Below are positions 20,269 to 32,474 of a stretch of DNA of 64,000 nt, one piece after another; the first letter of the stretch is position 1, and every line of letters starts with the position of its first letter. The stretch comes from Rosa chinensis. Lineage: Eukaryota; Streptophyta; Magnoliopsida; Rosales; Rosaceae. The notes under the pieces are model-generated. The model did no database searches. It had not been told where the DNA came from and worked only from the letters and a program-made list of their open reading frames with translations. The stretch spans positions 80,438,347 to 80,502,346 of the forward strand of contig NC_037089.1 of assembly GCF_002994745.2 (NCBI RefSeq), given 5' to 3'. A program made the position numbers and the translations under genes.

Positions 20269-22147
20269 TGATAGGAGCATTTTAATGTGATATTTTAATA
20301 GTTAATTCCTCACATTTTGCTTAGTTAATTCCTTAACTGAATCGATTTTTAATTCAATTTCTATTTTTAGGTACATTGGAGTAGATGAAGGTGAAATGAG
20401 CGTTAGGTCCATAATTACCTGGAAATGATGGAGAAAAATGGAAATGTACTAAAAGATCAATTTTACACATATTCCTACTCCGGCTAGGAGAAACCAAGCC
20501 AAGCAAAGAAGAAGGAGCGGCCTCCTGACCAAATGAACTTCAAATGAGCTGAAACCTTCCAGATCCATTCTAGACACCCAAAGGAACATTTCTTATGAAG
20601 AGTGCCAGAGCAAACTATGAGTGGAAGGCCTTCAAACAATCAGCCCAATTTTCTACAGAAGCAAAACCGGAAAACTGGACCTGTAAGAGGTCCAGCAGCA
20701 TTTCCGGCCCAACCACATGGCAATACATTCTGAAATTTTACCACAATGATCTACACTCATAGTGGAACATTTCATATGAAGAAGTCAAAGGCTAAAACTG
20801 AGTTCTTAGTGGAGATAAAAATTAAAGGAATAAAGGAAGAGAAAGTGATCTCACCTAACAAATCCACTAAGTGTTTAAGTGCTCTCACCTAACAAATCCA
20901 CCAAGTGTTTAAGTGCTCAAACCTAACCCATTATGATTTGTTTAAAGGCCAAATAGTGTTGCTTGGAAGCCTATAAATAGAGACCAATTCACCATTTCAT
21001 AGCACCAATTCCTTCATCCATCTCATCTTCTTTGTCTCTCCATTTCCTTTCCATTTTTCTCTCAATTCTCTAGTTTTAAGTTTCTGCATTTTTATGCAAA
21101 GAGAAGAAGAGAAGAAGAAGCCATGAAGCCTACTAGCCGTCATCATCCACCTTGTGCCGTGATAGTGAAGTCTTGCTTTAAAGATTCAAGATCAACGTCT
21201 CAAGCTCTTCATCATCCACTCCCTTCATGGTGTAATTCTATCTTTTTCCTTGTAATTTCTTTTGGTTTTCTTTGTTTAGATTTGTAGAACTATGAATTCT
21301 AGTTAACAAATAATGTTAAGGGCAAAGTTTAAAGCCCGTTTATATGTTTTGAGATAAAGTTGTGATTTCTATATGTTGATTTTTATGTTGCTTATGTGGG
21401 TTTGTTTAATTAAATTTGCATGATAGAAAACTTTTGTATTTTAATCTTATGTGGTTGCAAACACTTAGGGTTTTGATATAATTGGTGCTAGGTTTAAGAA
21501 CATGAAATCGACTTTTCGTTTTGTGTAAACTTGAATCAAAGTAGTAAAGGTTTTGTGCAAAGACCGAATTTAATTAAAGAGGATTGCAATTAGGTGGACT
21601 TTTCCATACTAAGTTGTACACTTGAGTTGATAGCCTTTCTCTATGTCTAATGCGTTGAACATGTCATGATTGACTAGCTTTCTAGGGCTTGATTGCATGT
21701 TTGATAGGATTAATCTAGGTGCTTTCGCTTAGGTTAATTAGCATTGAAAAGTAAAATATGGGAAATCATTTGCTTTCGAATGTTTCACATGATCAACTCC
21801 TCTCTCATGACATTTAAAATCAACTATAGGAATTGTAATTGGATTTCTTGCATATGGATGTGGTTTTGATCTTTGTTCTCTCACTCCATTTGTATTTTTA
21901 TGTTTTTGCATTTTAATTATTTTGTTAACTTAGTTTTATTTTCGAAAAAAAAAACCAAAAACAAAATCCCCCCTTTTTCGTAAATAATGTTTATACTTGT
22001 GAATATTATACTTTGTTTTAATTTTAATTGTTTAATTGTTTGACAATGACAGGTGTACCCTCAATCCCCGGATAGAACGATCCCTACTTACTTATATTAC
22101 TAACGACATTTCAGGGTTAAATTGTGCGCTTCCCAAAAGCGACATCA
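20269..22147 (+). mobile_element. Solo LTR (1879 bp) with a perfect 5-bp target duplication
   Basis: It begins TGATAGGAGC and ends GCGACATCA. Identical ACCGG copies lie directly outside both ends (20264-20268 and 22148-22152), the classic footprint of LTR-retrotransposon insertion followed by LTR-LTR recombination. Inside are a TATA box (CTATAAATAG, 20971-20980), a short 34-bp tandem duplication near 20850-20915, and a conserved-looking 3' end (CCCCGGATAGAACGATCCC) typical of large plant gypsy LTRs. There is no internal coding region. The strand is set by the TATA orientation. Confidence 0.9.
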
Positions 22148-22152
22148 ACCGG

Positions 22153-22304
22153 CCTCGTCAAGCTCGACTCTGGAGTGAGATTTCCAGATATGTGCAACGC
22201 TGATTTCTGGGTTTCCTGCGATTTGGTGCCAAGAGTTATTTCTGGGTGCCCAAATCAGATTTTTTTTTTTTTTTAAGTAATGTTGCAGACGGGAAAAAAA
22301 AATT
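22153..22304. other. Sequence right of the solo LTR
   Basis: Unremarkable DNA ending in a poly-T run at about 22260-22274. It leads into the palindromic repeat block. Confidence 0.4.
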
Positions 22305-22556
22305 TGAATGTCTATTGGGGGGCAATAGACGTTTTGAATTGATATAATCTTTTTTTTGTCTTTAATCAAAGTTTTATCTGTCTAAATTTAGGGAGATTAG
22401 TTCTCATTCTAGCAACTGAAAGTCCTATTGAAGGGCAATAGACGTCTATTGGAGGGCAATACATGGCTGATAGACATCTACTGGGGGGCAATAGACGTCT
22501 ATTTGGGGAAATAGACCTTTATTGCCCCTCTATTGGGGCAATAAACCTTTCCGATG
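22305..22556. repeat. Clustered palindromic motif block (CAATAGACGTCTATTG type)
   Basis: Variants of GGGGGGCAATAGACGT and its complement recur at about 22310-22335, 22425-22465, 22470-22505 and 22505-22550, giving nested self-complementary stretches. It is followed by a CCGG-rich segment with several CCGGCGA/GCCGG motifs (22560-22650). It may be part of a DNA transposon or MITE, but I could not define its ends. Confidence 0.55.
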
Positions 22557-22875
22557 AGGTTTTCGTAAAAGTCCGGTGAGCGGCGGCCGGTGACCGGAAT
22601 CCGGCGAAAGTTGGCCGGATTCCCGCTGCCGGCAACCTGTGACGGGGCTCCGGCGAAGTCTCCTATAGTTTCTCTCTCTTTCATTTGTTTTTCTCTCTCT
22701 AAGTAACAAAAGGGTGAGGATAAAATGGTATTAAAAAAAATATAAAAAACAAAAAAAAAATCTTAATGGGGTATTAAGAAAGATCTTCTTAGAGTGTTTT
22801 GGGTAAGAGAGAGTTAAAAAAACTTAATGGGGTAAGTGGGAAAAAATCTCTAAAAATTGTGTAAATAGACAAAAA
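22557..22875. other. GC-rich then A-rich spacer
   Basis: CCGG-rich DNA gives way to CT repeats and poly-A runs. A motif AACTTAATGGGGTA-like occurs twice (near 22761-22776 and 22819-22834). No gene was seen. Confidence 0.4.
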
Positions 22876-23375
22876 CCCTTAAATTAAAGGTAAATGATTA
22901 TATAGTCTCAAATCAGTACATGTCTTGTGAACGGAATTAATGTGATGCATCCACATAATAGACTTGTTGATTAGTCAATTTTTCTGCTATGTATTCAAAA
23001 TGAACGATTTTATTCTATTTTGGCCCAAATAATTGACCGTGTTTATATAATTTACATTATTATTTATCAAGACTTTATTTTGTCAAATAAAATAAAACAA
23101 CTAAATATTTTAAATTAAAGATAAATGATAATATAGTCTCGAATCAGTACATGTCTTGTGAACAAAATAATGTGATGCATTGACATAATAGACTTGTTGA
23201 TTAGTCTACTTAAAATAATTATTTTTCTACTATGTATTCAAAATGAACGATTTTATTCTATTTTGGCCCAAACAATTGACCATGTTTATATAATTTACAT
23301 TATCATTTATCAAGACTTCATTTTATCAATTAAAATAAAACAACTAAATATTTTAAATTAAAGATAAACGATTAT
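22876..23375. repeat. Tandem repeat, period 243 bp
   Basis: The landmark AACGATTTTATTC occurs at 23003 and 23246, and the AGTACATGTCTTGTGAAC block at about 22916 and 23147. There are about two units plus partial ends, AT-rich and noncoding. Confidence 0.85.
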
Positions 23376-23618
23376 ATTCGAAAGAAATCCTACTCTTAAC
23401 AGAGAGTCTTCAAATGTGATATAAGACCTTTTCCAATTGCAAAAAAAGTCGAATCGTCAAGTCCACTACCCGTTAGATTCAATGATCATGCCCCCCTTCT
23501 CCTCCAGAAATTTCAATCAGAGAACCTTCACCTACCTATGTTTCAGTTGCTGTATATCATGAAAATCGTCCAACTCCCAATTAAGCAACAACAAAAACAC
23601 AGTTATTAGTTTATTACC

Positions 23619-26114
23619 ATGGAACCGATTCTCATTTCTCTCTACCTCTCCTTGTTTCTCCACATCCTCACTCTCCTAGAGGCCGGTCAGTCGCCACCTA
23701 TATACACTCCGCCGGATGATATCACCCTCGACTGTGGCAATTTGGGGCAACACTCGAATAGCTATGACCCCAGGATTTGGAGTGGAGACATCAACTCAAC
23801 ATTTTCCCCCAAACAAGATGGTGACAGTAACGCCACATCCCAATTCAGAAAAGCACCTCCGTCGTTATCACAATCCGCCAGCCAAGTCCCTTACACCACT
23901 GCCCGCCTTTCTTACTCGGAATTCACTTACAGAATTCCTCTTTCTCCCGGGAAAAAGTTCATCCGCTTGCATTTCAACCCGGCTTCATACCCAGACTTCC
24001 ACATCTCCAACTCCCTCTTCTCTGTCACAGCTAGCCACTCCATCCGCGGCTACATCCTCCTCAAAGACTTCAGAGCTTACATCACTGCCGACGATGCTTA
24101 CAGGGAGATGCCGCTCATGAGAGAATTCTGCGTCAACATAGAGACACAACATAGTTTGAACATCACATTCAGTCCCAGCAAAGATGCATACGCTTTCATC
24201 AATGGGATTGAAATCGTGTCTATGCCGTCCAAAATTTACACCACTTCAGTTCTTTCCATCGGCAGTGATAGCCCTTATTCATTCGAAAGCAGAATAGCTC
24301 TGGACATGGTGTACCGAATCAACATAGGCGGAAAGCCAATCAACACTACTGAAGACACCGGAATGTACCGGAAATGGGACGCTGCCGACGACATGTATTT
24401 GGATGGTTTTAGTAAAAAATACAGCGTGCTAGCACAGAACAATACAGTTGAGCTCAATTTTGTCGAAACTCCAGAGTACTCTGCTCCAAAAGAAGTTTAC
24501 AATACAGGTCGGTCCCTGTGGATGAACAACACTATCAACAAGAGTTACAATCTCACTTGGTCATTTCCTGTAGACTCTAGCTTCTCCTACCTGGTTAGAT
24601 TGCATTTTTGTGAGTTTGAGTCTGACGTTACCAAGAGCGGAGAGAGGACATTTGTAATTTACTTAGCCAATCAAACTGCTGAACAAGGAGCAGACGTAAT
24701 TCTATGGAGTGGTGGAAATGGGATACCAACACTCAGAGACTACACCTTGCTCATGTTGGGCCCTGGAAGCCAGAAAAAAGTTAATCTCTCTATTGCATTG
24801 CAAGCATCACGAGTAGATGGGTCAACCGAATACAAGGATGCAATGTTGAATGGACTCGAAATCTTCAAGCTAATTTACCCAAAAGGTGATCTCAAAACCA
24901 ACCCAGACCCAACAATGACACCGCATGGTAAATCGTTTCCTGTGCTTGCCCTCGTTGCTGGTGTAGTTTCCAGCATACTTGTGTTCTCTGTCCTCGGATA
25001 CTTTGTTTTCAGGAAAAGATGGAAAGTCAAGGACCCTGACTACAGGATAAGGAAGTTCACGACGACCCCTGGGTCATCATATCCGTGTCGCTACTTTTCA
25101 CTGGCAGAGATCAAAGCCGCCACCAAAAACTTCAGTGATGCTTTTATCATTGGAGGTGGAGGTTTTGGTAATGTATATAAAGGATGCATTGATGGTGGTG
25201 CCACTCCAGTTGCAATCAAACGGCTGAAACCAGAATCATCCCAAGGTGTCCATGAGTTTGAGACTGAAATTGAGATGCTCTCCCAACTCCGTCATCGCCA
25301 TTTGGTTCCACTCATTGGATGTTGTACTGATAAAGGAGAGATGATCTTAGTGTATGATTACATGGCACAAGGGACCCTCCGTGACCATCTCTACCACACT
25401 AATACTCCACCTCTTCTTTGGGAACAACGGCTTCAGATTTGTATTGGTGCAGCTAGAGGATTGCAGTACCTCCATAGTGGTGTGAAGGGCACCATCATTC
25501 ACCGAGATGTGAAGAGCACAAACATCTTATTGGATGACAACTGGGTGGCCAAAGTTTCAGATTTTGGGCTGTCCAAAGGCACAACAAACATGGCCAAAAC
25601 CCACATCAGCACGATTGTGAAAGGCAGTTTCGGGTATCTGGATCCAGAATACTACCGACGACAACATCTGACTGAGAAGTCAGACGTCTACTCATTTGGT
25701 GTAGTTCTGTGCGAAGTATTATGTGCAAGGCCAGCAGTGATACATACAGAAGAGCTGAGGCAAGCCAGCCTGGCTGAGTGGGCCAAGAGCTGTCATCAGA
25801 ACGGAGAACTTGATCAAATCATTGATCCAAGTTTGAGAGGTAAGATTGCAGCCGGCTGCTTGAATATATTCTCTGATGTAGCCATCAGTTGCATGCATGA
25901 TGATGGGACCGAACGGCCATCCATGAATGATGTTGTAAGAGGGCTTGAGCTTGCTTTGGACCTTCAACCGAGCGCAGAGGGGAACATCAACTGCACTGAA
26001 AGGACTGGTAAAACTGAAACAAACAGTAGTGAGCAAAGTTGTGCAAACAACAATTCCATTATATGCATATCTGGGACAATCTTTTCTGAGATCAACAACC
26101 CAAGTGGGAGGTGA
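23619..26114 (+). CDS. Malectin-like receptor kinase, FERONIA/CrRLK1L type (copy 3)
   Basis: 831 residues in one exon from ATG 23619. Signal peptide MEPILISLYLSLFLHILTLL, two malectin-like repeats (about 28-395), transmembrane helix (about 441-465), then a kinase with P-loop IGGGGFGNVYKG (about 511), VAIKRL, HRDVKSTN, DFGLS and the activation-segment KGSFGYLDPEYY. The tail ends FSEINNPSGR. Nearly all kinase blocks match copies 1 and 2. It is separated from copy 2 by about 7 kb, most of which is inserted repeats, so the original tandem spacing was shorter. Expected role as for the family: plasma-membrane sensing during growth, reproduction or defence. Confidence 0.93.
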   Translation: MEPILISLYLSLFLHILTLLEAGQSPPIYTPPDDITLDCGNLGQHSNSYDPRIWSGDINSTFSPKQDGDSNATSQFRKAPPSLSQSASQVPYTTARLSYSEFTYRIPLSPGKKFIRLHFNPASYPDFHISNSLFSVTASHSIRGYILLKDFRAYITADDAYREMPLMREFCVNIETQHSLNITFSPSKDAYAFINGIEIVSMPSKIYTTSVLSIGSDSPYSFESRIALDMVYRINIGGKPINTTEDTGMYRKWDAADDMYLDGFSKKYSVLAQNNTVELNFVETPEYSAPKEVYNTGRSLWMNNTINKSYNLTWSFPVDSSFSYLVRLHFCEFESDVTKSGERTFVIYLANQTAEQGADVILWSGGNGIPTLRDYTLLMLGPGSQKKVNLSIALQASRVDGSTEYKDAMLNGLEIFKLIYPKGDLKTNPDPTMTPHGKSFPVLALVAGVVSSILVFSVLGYFVFRKRWKVKDPDYRIRKFTTTPGSSYPCRYFSLAEIKAATKNFSDAFIIGGGGFGNVYKGCIDGGATPVAIKRLKPESSQGVHEFETEIEMLSQLRHRHLVPLIGCCTDKGEMILVYDYMAQGTLRDHLYHTNTPPLLWEQRLQICIGAARGLQYLHSGVKGTIIHRDVKSTNILLDDNWVAKVSDFGLSKGTTNMAKTHISTIVKGSFGYLDPEYYRRQHLTEKSDVYSFGVVLCEVLCARPAVIHTEELRQASLAEWAKSCHQNGELDQIIDPSLRGKIAAGCLNIFSDVAISCMHDDGTERPSMNDVVRGLELALDLQPSAEGNINCTERTGKTETNSSEQSCANNNSIICISGTIFSEINNPSGR

Positions 26115-27463
26115 GACTGTTACCTACAATTTTCTCCGGAATACAACCAGTTGTAAGGTAAGAAATATGCTACGTCTAATACTTCAATGAATGTAAACCC
26201 AGCAATGCAATATCAGTTGAAGTGAGTATTCAAATCAGATAACAGTGCATTCTAAATTATCATCCTTTGCAAAATTCCCACAAGTATCACCAATGTATAG
26301 AATTTCAGAAGCGACTATTTCCAGTCAAGTGAAACAGAAATGTCTGATGATATGAGCACTCAAATAATCATATAGAAAGGATAAAATGGTAATGCCTTTG
26401 TAATTGCACAAAATTTCAGTATAAATATCAAAATGAACATTATGGGAAGCATAAGAACCAGAACCCGAAGAACATTGCATGATACTAAATTAACATCACT
26501 TGCAAAAGATGTAGTAAATCGCCCGAAATCTCAATTCCTATTCTAAAACGAGCAAAAAAAACATTAACTTCTGCTTTTGGAAGTGAAAAAGAATACAAGG
26601 AGTATAACCTGCACATCTCTGAAGTGATACAGAACAAAGCTAGAGACTTCGAATTCCTAGAGATCACCCATGTTACCATAAACTGTATCTGGGTAGGACT
26701 TGGGGCTTCCATGCGGACCATGCGGTGGCGTTTTGATGGGAATTGGGAATTGGAGTATTAAGTCAATCGAGATTTGGGGTTTTAAACTGAGCAATTTGGG
26801 AGCCAACCAGGTTGGCTTCGGGTTCGAGTTCCAAGCAGTTCTTATCAACTCCGAATTTCAGATGGGCCGTCATAATAAGTATTTTCTGAAAAGCTTATTA
26901 CAAGGAAATTGATGATAAGGGACATTGAACTATATTTTTTTAGTTACACGAGAGAAGATCAACTCGATCTAACATAGTCCCAACTCCCAACTCCCATGAA
27001 TCATTTTCAGTTTCAGTCTTTATTGTTCAGTCAAATTTTGTAAATGATTGTAAATAAGAAAAATTGCATTGTGTTTTCTGTCAAATAAAAAAAAAATTGC
27101 ATTGCATATGATCCTCCTGCATCAATCCGCTCCTCATCATAAATGAACAAAATTATGAAGTAAACTGAGACAGAATGACAGCTTAGCTCAGTTGCATGAA
27201 TAATGAACAAAAGAGTTGATTTCACTTTTCGATACCAGATGTGTTTGCAGACTCATCAATATTCTCTGCAAAGGACATCCTAGTGTTGTCCACGCTTCGG
27301 TCTATAAGCCCAGCAGTCATTCACCATTAGAAAAGTGTAGAGTGATAACAGATTTATAGATATAACAAAACACTATCCGTCAAAAATTCCAAGACATTTG
27401 GATTGTCACATCATATGGTCCAAACTAACTAATAAAGGGAAAAGAGAAGAAAAAAGGAGCATC
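26115..27463. other. 3' flank of kinase copy 3 and intergenic DNA
   Basis: Up to about 26700 it resembles the flank of copy 2. From about 27000 it is AT-rich and should include the 3' UTR of the minus-strand eIF3m gene. No further gene was seen. Confidence 0.5.
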
Positions 27464-30400
27464 CTAACGAACCAAGCCTTGAGCTGCCTGGGCACCATCT
27501 TCAGCGGGCCTGTGAGCTTGAACAGTGCTGATCACATGTGCAATATTGCCCTGAAATGAGAATTTTGTCACTGATTGATACACAGTAGAACAAATTTCAA
27601 CAAAAGACTGCAAAATGACAACTAAAAGATTAAGCACTGAAGGCAGGCTATTTACCCTCCAAGATGCTAGCTTTGTCTTAAGGGTATGCCATTGCTCCTT
27701 GCCAAACACACGCTGAGTAGAGCGGCTGCATACCGAGCATTAAAACAGATTACTCAAATGCGAACTCAGATATGCCAAAAACAATGAACCAGTAAAACAT
27801 ACATTTATTACAAGAAACACAAACTTACGTTACAATTACAACTTCATTCATCTGGTCCATCTTACAGTCCAATAACTTGGCTGTTATAGCCTTAACCACC
27901 CATGGTTCCACTTCATCATCAGTAATCTGTCAGAAGAGTGCATAAATATTATTAACAAGATGAGAAAGGAAACCCAGCAGGACCAGAAAAGGTAATCCAA
28001 ACCAACCTGAAGTGTATCTCTGATGAGACTATAAGGAATTTGCCCCGATTCGTCAGAGCCAAGATCCATCAATGAAATCAACCTCATCTTAGTAATACAA
28101 TCTTCATGGACCAGACCTGCAAAATGTCAACAAACACCCTCTGTAAGCAATTAGAATACATCTACTGTTGAAGAACACAGCCATAGCCCAGATTTATAAA
28201 TGATGTGGAACTAAAATTTTACCGTAGCTTTGTAGCAGAGAAGAATTTGCTGCCTGAAACTCCAAGTATGCATCCAGCCTCTGGGTCAAAAATACCTTCA
28301 AAAGCTGATATGCCAATGCATGTTTAGCATCCTTCTCCAACTGCACTACAGCAGGCATATCTAGCAAATCACACTGCAATGTAACGATGCACACAAAAAT
28401 TAATTTTCTGAACAACCAAGCCATGTGGAATTTCTTTCCCAAAGAAAGAAAAATAAGAAACTGGACTAAGGTCCAATAAAAACCAGAAAAACTACCGCAA
28501 AAGACAATCCTACTAGAAAGATGCTGAACATCTGAACCATGTACCAATTATCTAGAGGTTTGAAAGGGCTACCTTAAGCCAGCACTTACTCTTGCTTATG
28601 ACCAATGTCTAAAATCTAAACAAAGACTTATATGTAACTGCAGATGACATTATATAACTAATATGAGGTAACCTGAGTCTACCTCATAAAATTGGAATAT
28701 ATTGAAACAAAAAAACAAAAGAAAAAAAATACAAGTAACTCGGATGAACATGCACAAAGTAGAAATAGGACTAAGAAAGTGCCATGCAACATCTTAGCAA
28801 TTCCACAAGACATTACAATACCTGAAACATGTCTGGTGTCTTCACAAATTCCACAATTGTGCGAACAGCCTCATCCTTGGCTTGGCTCAAAACATGTGCA
28901 TCTTCGCCAGAAAATGTTGCCAAGTATTTAGTTAGGAACTTGAAAGACTCCTTTGCCAAGCTGAAAATACAATAAAGAAATAATCAAATATTTTATAACT
29001 AATTTAGAAAAGGCGTTTACATAAACATAAAACTTCATAGAAAAGGGATATGCATAGGATACCTTTTATGTTCTTTTAAAACATTAGATATGGTAAGAAA
29101 TAGCTGCCTCTGGTCTGAGACCCCAATATTCCACTCTTTCAAGAAACTATCTATCTGTTTGAATGAAGGGAGGACATGCTCAGTGACCTTTCCATTGATG
29201 GCCAAATTTAGAGCGCTCAAGTAAACAGCAAACCGACTATATGGGTCCTCCAGTAGGTTGTAGAGATTGAACAAACTGTAATAAAAATGATAAACATCAG
29301 AAGTACATTCAAAATCATATACGCAAATGTCACAATCACAATGGTGTATTACATCTTTAAGCGTGATGCAGGTTTGTCACTTGGTTGCTGTGTAACCTTT
29401 CCAGATATAAGTTCTGCCATCTGACGTATTTCATCTAGACTTTCAGAATTTGTAACAACATTGCAGATAACAGTGAAGATGCACTCAAGATCTGCAAACA
29501 AAACAACATGAATTCTTGTATGTTAAACCAAAGATAGATGAATATTGACGATAAAAACAAAACGCTTGTCACCGTTCAACTATCATTTCCTTATTGTTAA
29601 GGTTGCAGGAGGTGATCAGTAGTGATCATATGGTCCAATCCTATTACAATTCCCACTGTTGTAAAGACATTAGCAATCTTTGTAACCATAAGGGCTAGGT
29701 CACTAACCAAAAAACAGTGGCTAAGCTTGAAGCAAGGATTATTACTATATTGATGCAACAAGGGTAGAAATAAAAACTCCAGACCATCAACCGCATGCAG
29801 TTCACATCACTAGCTAAATAGTAGATATGTCATTGTCTCATGCAGTCATGCAACACTGAGCCTCCAACTGCTAAAAGGGCATTAGAAAAACAATAGCTTA
29901 CAGTACCTTTGTCTGAGACCTTTGATAGTATCACATCAGCTGAAGTTAGCATAAGTGACACCAAATCGAACCACCTGGCATTTTTCACACATTGTATGGC
30001 TTCGTCACAGAGTCTTTTAACATGCTCGTCCGCAACCTGCAGATAATTACGACATAGATAAATAACCGACTCCAATCGGAATTTACATTCTTCTATCAGG
30101 CACATGAGTGACATGCATACTGCTGTAAAAAGTCCAAATTGGTTCATTTGTTTTCTTCTTTTGTTCTAAAAAAAAAAAAAATCTAGCTTAAACCATACTT
30201 TCACCACGAAACAAAGGAATGCCTATTACGAATCCCTCGAATTCTTTGCAGCTATTTCACTGTCTCTAAGATTCTTACCACACAATCATATCAATCAATA
30301 CTCACTACATCTGCTAAGATTGCTCTTTTTAATCGATGCGTATACAATTCTACTTCTTTTCAACGTTTTTTCAGGTCAGGATTTAACGAAGAAGATGAAA

Positions 30401-30551
30401 TCCATGAAATTTGAAAGACAGAGAGGGCTTTTGAAGGAGGAAAGAAAGGAGGAGGTACCTCAGCGCCGGCGTCGGCCCAGGCTTGCTCGGAGGCGTATCG
30501 GACGACGGCGAGAGCTGGATCTTCCTCGGAGGTCGGGACTATCGTCGTCAT
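27464..30551 (-). CDS. EIF3M: Eukaryotic translation initiation factor 3 subunit M
   Basis: I joined ten exons at GT-AG borders in frame: 30459-30551, 29907-30036, 29353-29491, 29063-29275, 28822-28960, 28223-28373, 28007-28116, 27829-27926, 27656-27725 and 27464-27550. Together they are 1230 nt, 409 residues, close to the roughly 416 of the Arabidopsis protein. The start MTTIVPTSEEDPALAVVR is the plant eIF3m N-terminus. A PCI domain lies in the C-terminal half (about 200-365), and the end reads AEDGAQAAQGLVR. eIF3m is a PCI subunit of the eIF3 complex, which helps load mRNA and initiator tRNA on the 40S ribosome in the cytosol. The gene looks complete, with no lesions. Confidence 0.93.
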
Positions 30552-31927
30552 TGTTGAAGCTCTCTGCAGCTGCGATTGGGTTTTTCTCTTTCTTTCGCAG
30601 CAGCTTCAAAACCCTAGATAACGCTACCTCAAGAGAGTCGTTTATTGACGGCTGTTATCGTCTATAATTTTACGGGGAATCATATTCTGTGGTTTAGGGC
30701 TTTACTTTTCTAATCTTCGGCCCATATTATTTAACTTTCAATTAGGCCCATGATGTGCTCATTGCTAGTTCTAGCCTAGAACGGTGGTCTGGGTTCGTTC
30801 GGTTTGAAATTTTTTGGCCGGAACTGGCCACCTTGATTTCAATCTTATCAAGAATCAGAAAATGGTGGTATTGAATGACTCATTGCTACCCAAATTGACG
30901 AAAACTGAATCAAATCTATCGGTGCTATTCATGACCATTTCAGTTTTTAGGTGCTGAAAAAGTGAAATGTTCAATCCTTGCTAGTCGTCCTACATTGTTA
31001 TAAAAACTTGATCGTTAATTCATTACACTTTCCGTTACCTAAATATTCAGGAAATAAAAACTACTTAACATATCATAACCGTGAATCATTATACTGACAA
31101 TAGCATTACTATTGTAAGTTAAATCTACGCTAACAAACTTTCGGACTTCGATTCACTCAGTGGTCAAATACAATTTTTATTTTACTACAAAATTGTGTTT
31201 CCCTGTTGGACATTTCTTTGTTGATCTTGATCAACAAGAAAAGACGATCTCATTTGCTCTGCGATTGTACAATAGTGCAATGCAGTCGTTTTAAAGTACA
31301 ACTAGTTCATATAATCATATTTAGAGTGCATGCAATTAGCACGGTTAAACCTAACAAAATGTTAAATACATTTTTGAACTTTGCTTCCATTAAATACTCG
31401 GAATTTGTAGAATACTTCATATACTACAAGATTTGGTTGTCATTTTATCAACACAGCTCAATTTTTTATGTTTGCTCCTAATCCACCATAGTGACCATAC
31501 TGGCCGGACTCAACAATAAATATTCACAATTCTAGATATCCAGATGTGTTCATATATAATGCATCACTTGAATCACGATGAAGTTTCAATCAACAAAACC
31601 AGTACTGGTAGCAAACTGAATGAGCTATCATCGAGTTGGTGCGTTATGATTCATTAAGACCGAAAGACAAAGAAGAACTACAGAACTAGTGCATTTTGCA
31701 GTTGCTTTAAGTAATGAAAATCCAGGGACCAGGGTGAAGCAAATATGTCCAAACACAAGAATCCCATTGTACACGTACACTTACATCATGTATTTGTCAT
31801 TAAGATTTAGTTCACAGTTTCATTGTATAAAACTATAAACTTCGATTTTTCTGGGATATATAATGTTACACATTATCCGCTCTAAAACTCAGCTGCTGAG
31901 TGCTGATGCATTATTCAGAAGCAAGAA
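30552..31927. other. Intergenic region between eIF3m and the SPIRAL1-like gene
   Basis: Includes the short 5' leader/promoter of eIF3m (to about 30.7 kb) and the 3' UTR of the SPIRAL1-like gene at the right end. The middle is AT-rich with no recognised gene or repeat. Confidence 0.5.
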
Positions 31928-32474
31928 TCATTTCCCATCACTACCGCCAAACAAGTATCCGAGGGACGATCCACCTCCCGGGGCTGAATGAACCTTCCTA
32001 GATGGTCGATCCTGCATTAACATAAAGATCCAATTTTCATTCAAAAGTACTAACATTCATGAAACAAGATGATTAAAAATGTTGATACCAAACCAAACTA
32101 AGGAAAAACACTTGACTAAGATTATATACCGTGATGAAGTTGCCACAGTTCTGGCCATCCAAACGCAAGTAATTATTTGTGGGATTGCTCTGAATGCCTG
32201 CTGGAACATTCTTGTCAATTGGATTTGTAGCAGGAGCACTAGTCTTTTTCGGAGACGGTATTGTGTTTGTGGGATTGCTTGCAGCTGGGATTTGCTTATC
32301 AACTGCATCCCTTTTTGTGGGAATGCCTGCTGGAGGTTGCATTTCAATTGGTATCGAGCTAGCAGAAGAAGTCCTATTCAGAGAACGAGTGTTGTTTCGA
32401 ACAGGCTCTGCTCCACCTCCAAACAAGTATCCCAATGAACTTTGTCCACCACCACAGCTGACTCCGCGGCCCAT
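31928..32474 (-). CDS. SPIRAL1-like microtubule-associated protein
   Basis: Two exons, 32130-32474 and 31928-32011, join in phase (GT-AG) into 142 residues. The protein has the family hallmark: near-identical short motifs at both ends. The N-terminus is MGRGVSCGGGQSSLGYLFGG and the C-terminus is APGGGSSLGYLFGGSDGK, separated by a low-complexity Ser/Pro/Asn-rich linker. In SPIRAL1 proteins these GGGxSSLGYLFGG repeats bind cortical microtubules and EB1 and keep cell elongation straight. The family is usually about 100-145 residues. An acceptor-like TTTAG near 32501-32505 suggests a 5' UTR intron upstream of the ATG. Which SPR1-like paralogue this is cannot be told. Confidence 0.9.

Noticed and set aside
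22305..22556. CRISPR-like array from regularly recurring palindromes
   Set aside because: This is plant nuclear DNA, spacing is irregular and there are no unique spacers of constant length.
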